A stretch of DNA of 54,621 nt, taken from Alphaproteobacteria bacterium HGW-Alphaproteobacteria-3 (GTDB lineage: Bacteria; Pseudomonadota; Alphaproteobacteria; Parvibaculales; Parvibaculaceae). The notes below the pieces were generated by a model, which had not been told where the DNA came from, searched no databases, and was given only the letters and a program-made list of their open reading frames with translations. Location: positions 1-54,621 of the forward strand of contig PHEF01000018.1 in NCBI GenBank assembly GCA_002842875.1. The letters are read 5' to 3'. Shown piece after piece: positions 9,448 to 18,391 of the stretch (positions are counted from its first letter, which is position 1; each line of letters begins with the position of its first letter). A program made the position numbers and the translations under genes.

Positions 9448-10142
9448 TGTTCAAGAGATCGACGACCGCATACGGACAGACGCCCGAACCGGTGACCCCT
9501 TACCAGAAGGCCGCGCAGGTCTGGGACGAGCGTATCGGTTCCGCCCGCGTTCAGGCGCGGAACTGGCGCTACATGGCCTTCGGTTGTCTGGCGCTCGCCA
9601 TGGGCCTTTCGGGCGGCGCTGTCTGGCAAGCGGGGCGCAGCACCATCACGCCCTATGTGGTTGAAGTCGACAATCTCGGCGAGGTGCGCGCCGTCGGCCC
9701 GGCTATCTCCGCCTACGAACCAACTGATGCCCAGATTGCCTATCACCTGGCGCGCTTCATCGAGAATGTCCGCTCGCTATCGATTGATCCGATCGTCGTG
9801 CGCCAGAACTGGCTCAGGGCCTATGGCTTCACCACGACCGAGGCGGCGAACACTCTCAACGAATACGCCCGCGAGAACGATCCTTTCTCCAAGGTCGGCC
9901 AGCGCACCGTCACCGTTGAAGTGACAAGCGTCGTGCGTTCGTCCTCGGGTAGCTTTGACGTGCGCTGGCGCGAACAGACATTCGAGAACGGATCGCTCGC
10001 AGGCACGACCCGATACACCGCCGTTCTCTCTATCCTTCTCCAGCGCCCGCGCACCGAAGAGACGCTCAGAAAGAATCCCCTCGGCATCTATGTCCGCGCG
10101 CTCAATTGGAGCCGCGACCACATCCCCGGAGACAACCAATGA
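9444..10142 (+). CDS. trbF: Conjugal transfer protein TrbF (VirB8-like)
   Basis: A 232-aa bitopic inner-membrane protein: about 35 cytoplasmic residues with the typical TPYQKAAQVWDERIGSAR segment, one membrane helix near residues 39-57, and a periplasmic NTF2-like domain. This matches VirB8/TrbF in order and length. It overlaps trbL (ATGA) and trbG (ATGA). Confidence 0.94.
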   Translation: MMFKRSTTAYGQTPEPVTPYQKAAQVWDERIGSARVQARNWRYMAFGCLALAMGLSGGAVWQAGRSTITPYVVEVDNLGEVRAVGPAISAYEPTDAQIAYHLARFIENVRSLSIDPIVVRQNWLRAYGFTTTEAANTLNEYARENDPFSKVGQRTVTVEVTSVVRSSSGSFDVRWREQTFENGSLAGTTRYTAVLSILLQRPRTEETLRKNPLGIYVRALNWSRDHIPGDNQ

Positions 10143-11173
10143 AGAAGATCAGCATCCTCGCCCTGTCCGGTCTGCTCGCGGCTTGCGCCCACAAGGAGCT
10201 TCCACCGGAGATCAGCTATGACGGCGCCGATTTTGACGCCGCGACGCTCGCCGCCGAGCCGCTGCGTCCCGTCCGCATCGTAACAATTCCCGAGCCGCTG
10301 CCATTGCCGGGTCAGTTGAAGCCCGCGCCGAATGACAGTGCCCAGCCGGCGCCGGACACGCGATCGGCGGAAGAGCGGGTGGAGGACGCCAACGCCGCCG
10401 CCGCCATGGAGCCGACTGCGGACGGCTACATCAACGCCATTCAGGTCTACCCCTATACGGAAGGCGCGCTCTATCAACTCTATACGGCGCCGAGCCAAGT
10501 GAGCGACATCGCGCTTCAGAAGGGCGAGAAGATCGTTTCCGCCTCCGCCGGCGATACCGTGCGCTGGGTCATCGGCGACACGGTGAGCGGTGATGGGGAC
10601 AATGCCCGCGCTCATGTGCTGGTGAAGCCGATCAAGGGAGACCTCAAGACTAATCTCGTCATCATCACAGACCGGCGCGCCTATCATCTGGAGCTTACGA
10701 GCACGCCCGAGACCTATATGGCCTCGGTGTCCTGGACATATCCCCATGACGCACTTCTGGCGCTTCGCCGGGACAACAAAGCCGCCGAGGAGTCCGATAC
10801 CCAGGTCGTCGACAAAGGCCTCGATATCGACAAGCTGCGTTTCCGCTACGCCGTCAGTGGCGACAACCCGCCATGGCGGCCGGTGCGCGTCTTCGACGAT
10901 ACGCATAAGGTCTATATCCAGTTTCCGGCGCGCCTCGATCAGGGCGAGGCGCCGCCGCTCTTCGTCGTTGGGCCGGACGGGGACAACCAGCTCGTCAACT
11001 ACCGGGTGCGCGGGCGCTATTACATTGTCGATCGGCTGTTCGCCGCCGCCGAGCTCCGGCTTGGCGAGGAGCCGCAGCAAGTGGTGCGCATCACCCGCAC
11101 CGACGGCCGTCCCGCCGTGACCAGCCGTGAACGGTCGGACGCTATCGGCGCGTTCGACGCCGGAGATCGCTGA
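10139..11173 (+). CDS. trbG: Conjugal transfer lipoprotein TrbG (VirB9-like)
   Basis: Outer-membrane-complex component of 344 aa. It has a lipoprotein signal with lipobox LLAAC at residues 12-16, so the mature protein starts at Cys16. The C-terminal part carries the VirB9-type region ending in LRLGEEPQQVVRITR. The ATG at 10139 overlaps the trbF stop. The trbH gene, which follows trbG in IncP plasmids, is absent; trbI follows directly. Confidence 0.93.
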   Translation: MKKISILALSGLLAACAHKELPPEISYDGADFDAATLAAEPLRPVRIVTIPEPLPLPGQLKPAPNDSAQPAPDTRSAEERVEDANAAAAMEPTADGYINAIQVYPYTEGALYQLYTAPSQVSDIALQKGEKIVSASAGDTVRWVIGDTVSGDGDNARAHVLVKPIKGDLKTNLVIITDRRAYHLELTSTPETYMASVSWTYPHDALLALRRDNKAAEESDTQVVDKGLDIDKLRFRYAVSGDNPPWRPVRVFDDTHKVYIQFPARLDQGEAPPLFVVGPDGDNQLVNYRVRGRYYIVDRLFAAAELRLGEEPQQVVRITRTDGRPAVTSRERSDAIGAFDAGDR

Positions 11174-12468
11174 TGGCGCCGTCCCGCGACGACGATATGG
11201 GGCATGGCGAGCCGCCGGGCGCGGGTGCGGCCAAGGTCGATGCGGAAACGCTCGCCCTGCGCGCCAAGCCGCGCCCGGTGACACGGATCAACCGACGTGT
11301 ACTGATATTGCTGTCCGGCACGGGGCTTCTTCTGATCTTCGGCGCGACCATCTTCGCCCTCGATCCGCCGCGTCTGTTCGACCGCAATGAGACCGGCCGC
11401 GAACTGATCCGGACCGACAACACGCCGACGCCCGAAGGACTCGAAGGATTGCCACGCAATTACGGTGATCTGCCGAAACCGGTCGAACTCGGACCGCCGC
11501 TGCCGGGCGACCTTGGCGGCGCCATTCTGGACAAGGAGCGCGAGCTTGGCGTAGGGCCGTCGTCCGATTTGCCGTTCCGTCCGAATCCCGAGGATGACGC
11601 AGCGCGCGCCGAGCGCATCCGTCAGGCGCGGCTTGCGAGCCAAGGCCGCGAATCCGGCGTCTTCTTTCAGCTCTCGACGCGAACGACGGGCGCAACGAAC
11701 ACGCCGGCCACAATCGGCAATGCGGTTCCTGCACCAGGCCCGGCTGAACGCAATCCCTTCGACGGCCTCCGCACGGCGGAGGCCGATCAAGGGCTCGGGC
11801 TTGATCTCGCAAACGACCAGAACCTCCAGGGTCGCAAGCTCGATTTCCTTAAGCAAGGGGTCGAGGAGAACATCTATAATCCCCACGCACTTCAGGACCC
11901 GGCATCGCTCTATCAGGTGATGGCCGGAACCATCATCCCGGCGAGCCTTGTCACCGGCGTCAACTCCGACCTGCCGGGCCGCGTCATCGCGCAGGTGACC
12001 GAGAATGTCTATGACACCGTCTCGGGACGCTTCCTGCTGATCCCGCAGGGCGCGCGCGTCATCGGAACCTATGACAGCGTCATTGCTTTCGGCCAGAGCC
12101 GCGCGCTTGTCGTCTGGCAACGGATCATCATGCCCGACGGTTCTTCGGTCGTGATCGAAAACCTGCCGGCCACCGATACGGCCGGCTATGCCGGCCTCGA
12201 AGACGAGGTGAACTTCCATACATGGCGGCTGTTGAAGGGCATCGTGCTTTCGACGCTGCTCGGCGTCGGGACGGAGCTCAGCTTCGGCGACGACGAGGGC
12301 GATCTCGTCAAGGCGATCCGCGAGTCGACCCAGGACAGCGCCAACCGGGTCGGCCAGCGCATCACCGAGCGCAACCTCAACATCCAGCCCACCATCATCA
12401 TCCGCCCCGGCTGGCCGCTTCGCATCATCGTGCATTCGGACTTGGTGCTCAGGCCCTACCGCGGATGA
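11173..12468 (+). CDS. trbI: Conjugal transfer protein TrbI (VirB10-like)
   Basis: Energy-sensing bridge between inner and outer membrane. The 431-aa protein has a short cytoplasmic start, one membrane helix at about residues 45-63, a Pro-rich periplasmic linker and a conserved C-terminal domain (YQVMAGTIIPASLVTGVNSD, then IPQGARVIGTYDS). The start codon overlaps the last base of trbG. It is the last recognisable trb gene of the operon. Confidence 0.95.
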   Translation: MAPSRDDDMGHGEPPGAGAAKVDAETLALRAKPRPVTRINRRVLILLSGTGLLLIFGATIFALDPPRLFDRNETGRELIRTDNTPTPEGLEGLPRNYGDLPKPVELGPPLPGDLGGAILDKERELGVGPSSDLPFRPNPEDDAARAERIRQARLASQGRESGVFFQLSTRTTGATNTPATIGNAVPAPGPAERNPFDGLRTAEADQGLGLDLANDQNLQGRKLDFLKQGVEENIYNPHALQDPASLYQVMAGTIIPASLVTGVNSDLPGRVIAQVTENVYDTVSGRFLLIPQGARVIGTYDSVIAFGQSRALVVWQRIIMPDGSSVVIENLPATDTAGYAGLEDEVNFHTWRLLKGIVLSTLLGVGTELSFGDDEGDLVKAIRESTQDSANRVGQRITERNLNIQPTIIIRPGWPLRIIVHSDLVLRPYRG

Positions 12469-12478
12469 GGAGACGACC

Positions 12479-12730
12479 ATGACACTTAAGCTCGACAAGC
12501 TCCCTGACCGCGAGCCAGCAAAGGTCACATTCACCGCGAGCCCGGAGCTCAAGGCCGCCTTGACCGATTACGCCGAAATCTACCGGCGCACCTATGGCCA
12601 CAAGGAAGGGGTGGCGGACCTCATTCCCTTCATGCTGGAGGCGTTCATGAGCGCCGATCCCGGCTTCAAGCGGGCGCGCAAAGCTTTGGCTGACGTGCGT
12701 CCATCGTCAACCCAAGCAAAGGAGACCTGA
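12479..12730 (+). CDS. DUF2274 family protein
   Basis: An 83-aa soluble protein resembling the DUF2274 family, which lies directly after trbI in many ICEs (family assignment from memory of similar sequences). The sequence starts MTLKLDKLPDREPAKVTFT and looks like a small helical, possibly ribbon-helix-helix-type, protein. A GAGG-type ribosome site precedes the ATG, ten bases after trbI. No function is established. Confidence 0.8.
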   Translation: MTLKLDKLPDREPAKVTFTASPELKAALTDYAEIYRRTYGHKEGVADLIPFMLEAFMSADPGFKRARKALADVRPSSTQAKET

Positions 12731-12733
12731 GAG

Positions 12734-13042
12734 ATGGCTACGATTGGCAGCTTCACCGCCGGCAAGGACGGCTATGTCGGAACGATCCGGACCCTGACGG
12801 TCAACGTCAAGGCCAGGATCGTAGCAAATGACCAGAAAAAGAGCGAGGGCGCGCCGGATTTCCGCGTCTACGCCGGCCGCGCCGAGCTTGGCGCCGCCTG
12901 GAAGGCCAAGACCAATAGCGAGGAGCCACGGGATTATCTCAGCGTCCAGCTCGACGACCCGAGCTTCCCCGAGCCCATCCGGGCGGCCCTGTTCGAGGAG
13001 GATGGCGCAGCGTTCCTGGTGTGGAATAGGCGGGAGGGGTAG
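12734..13042 (+). CDS. DUF736 family protein
   Basis: A 102-aa protein with the DUF736 pattern: MATIGSF near the start, a GTIRTL segment, [16 protein letters not shown] in the middle and a [15 protein letters not shown] region. DUF736 genes are common on alphaproteobacterial plasmids and ICEs and have no confirmed role. It starts three bases after the DUF2274 gene, with a GAGAG site, and is the last gene of the conjugation operon. Confidence 0.88.
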   Translation: MATIGSFTAGKDGYVGTIRTLTVNVKARIVANDQKKSEGAPDFRVYAGRAELGAAWKAKTNSEEPRDYLSVQLDDPSFPEPIRAALFEEDGAAFLVWNRREG

Positions 13043-13080
13043 GATTTTTGCGATCCTCGTATTGCCAAGGGCGGAGGCGT

Positions 13081-13128
13081 TGTGATAAAAAGGCGGCATT
13101 CAATAATATATGCCGACCTTTTATCACA
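13081..13128. promoter_or_regulatory. Long inverted repeat and promoter of the abiE operon
   Basis: Arms at 13081-13099 and 13110-13128 are near-perfect inverted copies beginning TGTGATAAAA, with one base missing and one mismatch in the right arm, around a 10-base AT-rich centre. A -35-like TTGTGA at 13080-13085 and a -10-like AATAAT at 13102-13107 are 16 bases apart and lie inside the repeat. AbiEi antitoxins are known to repress their own promoter through inverted repeats, so this is the expected operator. A role as terminator for the DUF736 transcript is also possible. Confidence 0.75.
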
Positions 13129-13754
13129 TGCGAAACGACCAGTCCGAAACCCAGCGCGAACGCGCCCTACGCCTTCTCAAGAGCCACGGAATCATGCGCC
13201 TTTCGGAGCTGAAACAGGCCGGCGTCCACTATCAGACGCTGGCCCGCATGGCGGGGGACGGCGCCGTACTTCGGCAGTCGCGGGGGCTCTATCAACTGCC
13301 CGACGCCGATTTCGACCTGTCTCACGGCCTCGCCGAGGTCGCTAAGGCCGTCCCGAAGGGCGTCATTTGCCTGATCTCGGCGCTTCAATTCCATGAACTC
13401 ACGCTTCAAGTCCCGCCCTTTGTCTGGGTGGCAATCGGCCGAAAGCAAAAGCTTCCGCGGATCGATTTTCCGCCCATCCGGCCGATCCGGTTCGGCGAAA
13501 AGGCGATGTCCGTCGGCATAGAAAAACATGTCATCGACGGTGTCGAAACACCCATATTCGACCCGGCGAAGACCGTGGTCGATTGCTTTCGCTACCGCAA
13601 GCAGGTTGGGATCGATGTCGCGCTCGAAGGCCTGCGCATCGCTGTCCGCAAACGCAAAGCGCGCCCCGACGATATCGTGCGCTTCGCCAAAGAGCTCAAA
13701 ATCTGGTCAGTGATCAGACCCTATCTCGATGCGACGCTTGCCGATGAAGGATAA
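13128..13754 (+). CDS. abiEi: Type IV toxin-antitoxin antitoxin AbiEi
   Basis: Antitoxin and autorepressor of an AbiE system. The N-terminus has a winged-helix region (ALRLLKSHGIMRLSELKQAGVHYQTLARMA) and the rest matches the AbiEi C-terminal domain, with FDPAKTVVDCFRYR near residue 145. The ATG at 13128 is preferred to the one at 13110 because the latter lies inside the operator arm and would place the start too near the predicted transcription start. It overlaps the toxin gene by 11 bases. AbiE systems give abortive phage defence or stabilise mobile elements. Confidence 0.85.
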   Translation: MRNDQSETQRERALRLLKSHGIMRLSELKQAGVHYQTLARMAGDGAVLRQSRGLYQLPDADFDLSHGLAEVAKAVPKGVICLISALQFHELTLQVPPFVWVAIGRKQKLPRIDFPPIRPIRFGEKAMSVGIEKHVIDGVETPIFDPAKTVVDCFRYRKQVGIDVALEGLRIAVRKRKARPDDIVRFAKELKIWSVIRPYLDATLADEG

Positions 13755-14658
13755 GCCCAAAAACGTCGCGCAGTCTGTTCGCGATCGCCTTAAGGCGGCC
13801 GCGCCTCGGTTAAAGCTCGACTACAATCTCATCCTGGTCCGCTATGTCCTTGAGCGGCTCCTGTTCCGCCTGAGCGCATCGCGGCACAAAGACCGCTTCG
13901 CGCTCAAGGGCGCGATGCTGTTCGTCGCCTGGACCGAGGATGTCATTCGGCCGACGCGTGATCTTGATCTTTTGGGTTTTGGGGATTCCGAGATTGAAGA
14001 GATACGCGGCGCGTTCGCGGACATTCTTGGGACCCAAGTTCCTGACGACGGCGTTGTCTTCGACTTGAACGCTCTCGAAGCGGAGCCCATCCGAGCCGAT
14101 CAACTCTATGACGGCGTTCGGGTTTCCGCGCTCGCCTTCGTCGGTTCCGCGCGGGTGTCGGTGCAAATCGACATCGGCTTCGGCGACGCCGTGACGCCCG
14201 GGCTCGACGAGCGCGACTATCCAACGCTTCTCGACATGCCTGCGCCCCGGCTGAAAACCTATCCGCGCGAAACGGTTGTGGCGGAAAAGTTCGAAGCGAT
14301 CGTTTCCATCGGTACGCGGACAAGCCGCATGAAGGATTTTTACGATCTCTTCTGTCTGGCGCGCATGTTCGAGTTTGACGGCAAGACCCTATCGGCGGCC
14401 ATCCGCGCGACGTTCGACCGGCGGGGAACCGAAGTGCCAACGGAACTCCCGCCGGCGCTGTCGGCCGAATTCGCTGAAGACGCCGACGTGAATGAAAGAT
14501 GGGCGGCTTTCGTCAGAAGAACTCCCCTTTTTGTCGCGCCGCCGCCACTGGTCAAATTGGTTGATGAGCTGCAGAAATTCCTGCTACCGCCAGTACATGC
14601 AGCGGCAGGCGCAAAAAGCGAGTCAAAGAACTGGTCGCCGGAATCTGGCTGGATCTGA
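13744..14658 (+). CDS. abiEii: Type IV toxin AbiEii (nucleotidyltransferase)
   Basis: A 304-aa nucleotidyltransferase-like toxin. The core motifs are visible: ALKGAMLFVAW and RPTRDLDLLGFG (residues about 50-80), a downstream VQIDIGFGD, and a KFEAIVSIGTRTSRMKDFYDL stretch characteristic of AbiEii. The ATG at 13744 overlaps the antitoxin gene by 11 bases, which is the usual arrangement. In this position it probably serves to stabilise the ICE or to block phage; neither can be decided from sequence. Confidence 0.85.
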   Translation: MKDKPKNVAQSVRDRLKAAAPRLKLDYNLILVRYVLERLLFRLSASRHKDRFALKGAMLFVAWTEDVIRPTRDLDLLGFGDSEIEEIRGAFADILGTQVPDDGVVFDLNALEAEPIRADQLYDGVRVSALAFVGSARVSVQIDIGFGDAVTPGLDERDYPTLLDMPAPRLKTYPRETVVAEKFEAIVSIGTRTSRMKDFYDLFCLARMFEFDGKTLSAAIRATFDRRGTEVPTELPPALSAEFAEDADVNERWAAFVRRTPLFVAPPPLVKLVDELQKFLLPPVHAAAGAKSESKNWSPESGWI

Positions 14659-14722
14659 AGGACCTGCGCGAAACTTCTAAATAGTCTGAGAAAACCATAT
14701 GTAAAATATTGTCTTCTCCGAA

Positions 14723-15541
14723 TTAAACAAAGTTTGAGAGGGGCCTTGCCTTGATTGTTGCTCGTTCCTCTACCACACTGGGATCGAGACAATTCGGCTT
14801 GGTCGCCGATACAGCGATGAAAGCCGCGCCGAGAGTCGTCCGTGGTCCAAGCCAGGAATCAAACGGCGCGAGCAAGCGCGCCGCGACGCCCCAGGGCGGA
14901 TAGTAAACAGCGCCGCGCACTGTCTCGACGACAAATCCCGCCCTCTTCAGGGGCTTTTGAAGCTCGCGAGCCGTTCGAAAGCGCGCCCTGCGCCAGAGAG
15001 GATTGCCCATCCGTCCACGAATGCGACGCCTTGCTGCCCATAGATTCCATCGCCCAAGCTCGCCGATAACGAAACGCCCGCCGGGACGCAGAGTCCTAAC
15101 AGCTTCGCTTAGGATCGCATCGGGATTATCGATGAAACAAAGGACCGTGATGGCAATGACCGCATCGAACGCTCCCGATGGAAATGGAAGGTTCTGAGCA
15201 TCTGCGACTTCGAAACGGATATCTGCGTCTTCCTCACGCGCTCGTTCGCGAGCTGCGTCTATTGCCTCTGCGGATAAATCCACACCGCAGACATTGGCGC
15301 CGCGTTTCGACAGTGCGATAGCAAGGTCCCCATCGCCGCAACCAATATCCAATATGCGCTTCCCGTGAACATCGCCGAGCATCTCCAAGATCAGCGTCCG
15401 TTCGATATCGTCGGTCACGCGGCCGAGCATGCTCGCGCGCCAATTGGCATAGGCGGACGCAAAGTCCGAAGACTCTGCCTGCTCGCACGAACCCTTAGCC
15501 AAGTCCTGTACCTCCGGCGTTCGCCGGAATGGTATTGACAA
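14723..15541 (-). CDS. Class I SAM-dependent methyltransferase
   Basis: Rossmann-fold methyltransferase of up to 272 aa with the SAM-binding motif ILDIGCGDGDLA near residue 63, an acidic loop (CGVDLSAEA) and a LRPGGRFVIGELG segment. The substrate is unknown. The reading frame overlaps the end of the cysteine desulfurase gene by 47 bases. A start at the ATG at 15430 would remove the overlap but also a conserved-looking N-terminal helix, so the start is uncertain. It is the last gene of a minus-strand sulfur-related cluster. Confidence 0.75.
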   Translation of the reverse strand: MSIPFRRTPEVQDLAKGSCEQAESSDFASAYANWRASMLGRVTDDIERTLILEMLGDVHGKRILDIGCGDGDLAIALSKRGANVCGVDLSAEAIDAARERAREEDADIRFEVADAQNLPFPSGAFDAVIAITVLCFIDNPDAILSEAVRTLRPGGRFVIGELGRWNLWAARRRIRGRMGNPLWRRARFRTARELQKPLKRAGFVVETVRGAVYYPPWGVAARLLAPFDSWLGPRTTLGAAFIAVSATKPNCLDPSVVEERATIKARPLSNFV

Positions 15542-16640
15542 GGGCGTTCATAACCGCGTCGATTTCCTCACGGGTCGTCGCGCGGCCCAGGCTGAACCGG
15601 ATCGCACCCATGCCGACATTCGACGCTACGCCCATGGCTTCGAGCACCGGCGAGAGTTCTATCCGCCCCGAATGACAGGCGGAACCAGTTGAGGCCGCCA
15701 CTTCAGGAATTACGGCGAGGATGTCGGCGCCGTTCCTTCCAATGAAGGAAACGTTCAGCGTGTTCGGCAACCGTTCGTCCGGATGACCGTTGAGGATAAC
15801 GACGTTTCCGAATCGGTCCTTGAGCATCGCCCAGAAAGCATCTCGGAGCGTCCTTGTCTTCTGCATCGAGGTCAGATCGCGCGCAAGGGCGCAGGCTTCA
15901 CCAAGCGCGCTGGCCAGTATGGTGCTTTCTGTGCCGGCGCGTCGGCCGGCTTCATGGCCTGCTCCATGGATCAGCGGTTCGGGGTGGATTCCCTGGCGGA
16001 TATAGAGCGCCCCAATGCCCTTCGGCGCATAGAGCTTGTGCCCGGCGATGGTCAGAAGATCGACGCCGAGATCGTCCACGTGTGTGGGGACCTTTCCAAC
16101 CGACTGGGCCGCATCGGTATGAAACGGAATGCCGTGCCCGTGGGCGATGGCTGAGCATTCTTCAATGGGCTGAAGTGTTCCCACTTCATTGTTCGCGTGC
16201 ATGATGCTGATGAGCACCGTATCAGGCGTAATCGCCCGGCGCAGGTCATCAGGATCAATGCGTCCCGTGCCATCAACAGGCAAAAAGGTCACCGACGCGC
16301 CCAACCTTTCGAGAAAGCGTAAAGGCGCCGTGATCGCCGGATGCTCAACGCTCGTGGTGATGAAATGGCGGCGTGGTTTATCGGTCGCGAAGAACGCGCC
16401 TTTAAGTGCAAAATTGTTGGCTTCACTGCCTCCGCTTGTAAATACGATTTCTTCAGGTGCGCAGCCGAGCAGATCGGCGATTTGTCCGCGCGCCTTTTCG
16501 ATCATCGCGCGCGCCGGCGCGCCCGCCCAATGCAGGCTCGATGGATTGCCGTAAGGGCCATCCATGGCGTCGCGCATCACCGCGGCGACTTCCGGCGCAA
16601 TCGGCGTGCTGGCATTGTGGTCGAGATAAATCCGTTGCAT
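15495..16640 (-). CDS. Cysteine desulfurase (NifS/IscS-like)
   Basis: PLP enzyme that takes sulfur from L-cysteine as a persulfide. The 381-aa protein has the N-terminal YLDHNASTPI motif, a HTDAAQSVGK region, the PLP-binding Lys in IAGHKLYAPKG and the catalytic Cys loop ASTGSACHSG. It follows the DsrE-like gene after three bases, so the persulfide made here could be passed to that protein. Whether it serves Fe-S assembly, sulfide handling or another pathway is not shown. Confidence 0.9.
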   Translation of the reverse strand: MQRIYLDHNASTPIAPEVAAVMRDAMDGPYGNPSSLHWAGAPARAMIEKARGQIADLLGCAPEEIVFTSGGSEANNFALKGAFFATDKPRRHFITTSVEHPAITAPLRFLERLGASVTFLPVDGTGRIDPDDLRRAITPDTVLISIMHANNEVGTLQPIEECSAIAHGHGIPFHTDAAQSVGKVPTHVDDLGVDLLTIAGHKLYAPKGIGALYIRQGIHPEPLIHGAGHEAGRRAGTESTILASALGEACALARDLTSMQKTRTLRDAFWAMLKDRFGNVVILNGHPDERLPNTLNVSFIGRNGADILAVIPEVAASTGSACHSGRIELSPVLEAMGVASNVGMGAIRFSLGRATTREEIDAVMNALVNTIPANAGGTGLG

Positions 16641-16643
16641 TGG

Positions 16644-16997
16644 CTAGAACACCAACGCCTTGTCGGCCGCTGCCGTGGCTTCGGCAAGTTCATTCATCGT
16701 GCTTCTCTGTGCGCCCTCCATGATGTCGTCGTCGGTCATGCCGCGCGCATCCATGCAGGTCCCGCATAGGAGCACAGCGCCCTTGCCGCCGATTACGCGT
16801 TTCAGCATGCGCTCGATATTGTAATAGCCGTCGGGCGTTTTCTGTCCTTTGCGCGCGGCGACCACCGCATCGGCCATCAGAAACAAGGTGATATCCGTCG
16901 TCGGATCGCGTTTTAGCAGCGCATGAACAAGGCGCAGCGCATTGTAGCAGCGCTCGGTTCCGTAGGGCGGATCGTTGAGGATGAAGAGCGCGTTCAT
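16644..16997 (-). CDS. DsrE/DsrF-like sulfurtransferase
   Basis: A small cytoplasmic protein of 117 aa with the DsrE-like fold: MNALFILNDPPYGTERCYNALRLVHAL start, a central FLMADAV segment and a likely sulfur-carrying CGTCMDARGM motif near residue 79. Members of this family carry or transfer persulfide. It sits between the porin and cysteine desulfurase genes on the same strand. Confidence 0.85.
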   Translation of the reverse strand: MNALFILNDPPYGTERCYNALRLVHALLKRDPTTDITLFLMADAVVAARKGQKTPDGYYNIERMLKRVIGGKGAVLLCGTCMDARGMTDDDIMEGAQRSTMNELAEATAAADKALVF

Positions 16998-17060
16998 TGC
17001 GGCTTTTTCCTTTTCTGCATCATCGTTCCTGTTCCCGAAAGGGTGGGGAGCCTCTCAATA

Positions 17061-18209
17061 TCAATACCCCACGGCGATCTGGAGCGTCACGATGCTCTGG
17101 TCCGGCCGGTTGTTCTGCTGGTCAACAAAGGTGTAATCCAAACTGACCTTGGCGTTGTGACCCTTGATAAAATAGTTCGACCCGACGCTGATGAAATCAG
17201 TAGCGCCTTTCCGATCGACATCAATCGTTTCGAAACGCCCATAAGGCTGGAGGCGGCCCGGACCGATTTCGCCGGGAATGAGATACCCGGCCTGGACGTA
17301 ATAGTTCTGCGCGTCGTCGCCGGCCGCGAGATCGGAAAAATTGTGCGTCTGCGTGCTGTTTTTGATATCGATATAGGCCGCTTCGACTGTGACGGCTCCA
17401 TCGCCCAGCGGATGGTCCAAGAAGAAATCGGCTGTCCAAACGCGATTGTCCTGGCCCGCAACGCCGTTCAAAGTTAAGCCGCTCTGTGTGTCGTAGCCGA
17501 AGCTGACGCTCAGGACCTTTTTCGTTCCGAGATACGTGCCTTGATTGAACCATCCTTTTTCGGGGTCGAGCAGATTGAGCGCAACACGGCCCACGAAACG
17601 GAGCTTATCGTCGGGATTGTTATCGTTCTCCACGCCTTCGGAGACCATGAATCTGTACTGAATGAGCCCGTCAAAGGGATTGCCCCAGATGGTTACGCCG
17701 TCATCGCGGCCGACCTTGCTGGCGTAAAAGATATTTCCGCGCACGCCGCCCTGTAGAAAGGGAAGGTCGGTCGTGAGAAGGGTCTTGGTCGAGGTCGTGC
17801 CGAAGCTGCGGGTCAAGGGAACGTACATTCTCCCGGCTTGGATCTTGAACGCCTCATCCAGTTTGATCGTAATCCAGAAATCGCGGAATGCGACGCCGCT
17901 TCCCAGGCCCAGTGAAGAATTGTTGAGCCCTTCCTGGCCAAGCCGATCCGACGCGATATGCGTAAAGAACTCGAAATAGGGGGTGACCTGACCTTTCAAG
18001 GACAGATAGACCCTTCTGGCCATGAAATCATTCAGGTTACTGCCGTTCGATTTACCATTCTCGACAAACTGATACCAGCCTTGTCCCCAGAAGCCGATTT
18101 CCAACTTGGCGTTGTCGTCGATTTCGAATTCGACTCCGGCGCGGGCGGCGCTGGCCGTCCAGCAAGCGCATATCGCCAAACCGATCATCATCCGCTTTGG
18201 CCAATTCAT
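17061..18209 (-). CDS. Outer-membrane porin (OprO/OprP-like)
   Basis: A 382-aa beta-barrel protein. Signal peptide at residues 1-24 (MNWPKRMMIGLAICACW..., cleavage after ARA), alternating beta-strand pattern throughout, and a C-terminal Tyr (IAVGY) as required by the outer-membrane assembly machinery. The features AGRMYVPLTRSFG and a large Asp/Asn-rich loop fit the phosphate-selective porin family. The ATG at 18209 is preceded by an AGAGGAAAG site; 13 codons of extra frame upstream are unlikely. The substrate is unknown. Confidence 0.82.
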   Translation of the reverse strand: MNWPKRMMIGLAICACWTASAARAGVEFEIDDNAKLEIGFWGQGWYQFVENGKSNGSNLNDFMARRVYLSLKGQVTPYFEFFTHIASDRLGQEGLNNSSLGLGSGVAFRDFWITIKLDEAFKIQAGRMYVPLTRSFGTTSTKTLLTTDLPFLQGGVRGNIFYASKVGRDDGVTIWGNPFDGLIQYRFMVSEGVENDNNPDDKLRFVGRVALNLLDPEKGWFNQGTYLGTKKVLSVSFGYDTQSGLTLNGVAGQDNRVWTADFFLDHPLGDGAVTVEAAYIDIKNSTQTHNFSDLAAGDDAQNYYVQAGYLIPGEIGPGRLQPYGRFETIDVDRKGATDFISVGSNYFIKGHNAKVSLDYTFVDQQNNRPDQSIVTLQIAVGY

Positions 18210-18391
18210 CTTTCCTCTCCGCGCTGTATAAGGTTCGACATCAAACATCAGACGGCCGAAATGCCATCATCCTCAGCATGGACCGTTTCGAACCCCGAGG
18301 CGTTTCAATGCCTGATCGCACCATGCGCCTCAACGCTGCCGGACTCGAAGGATGAAGGCGTGTGCTTCAGTGCCGAACACTGCGGAGAAGA

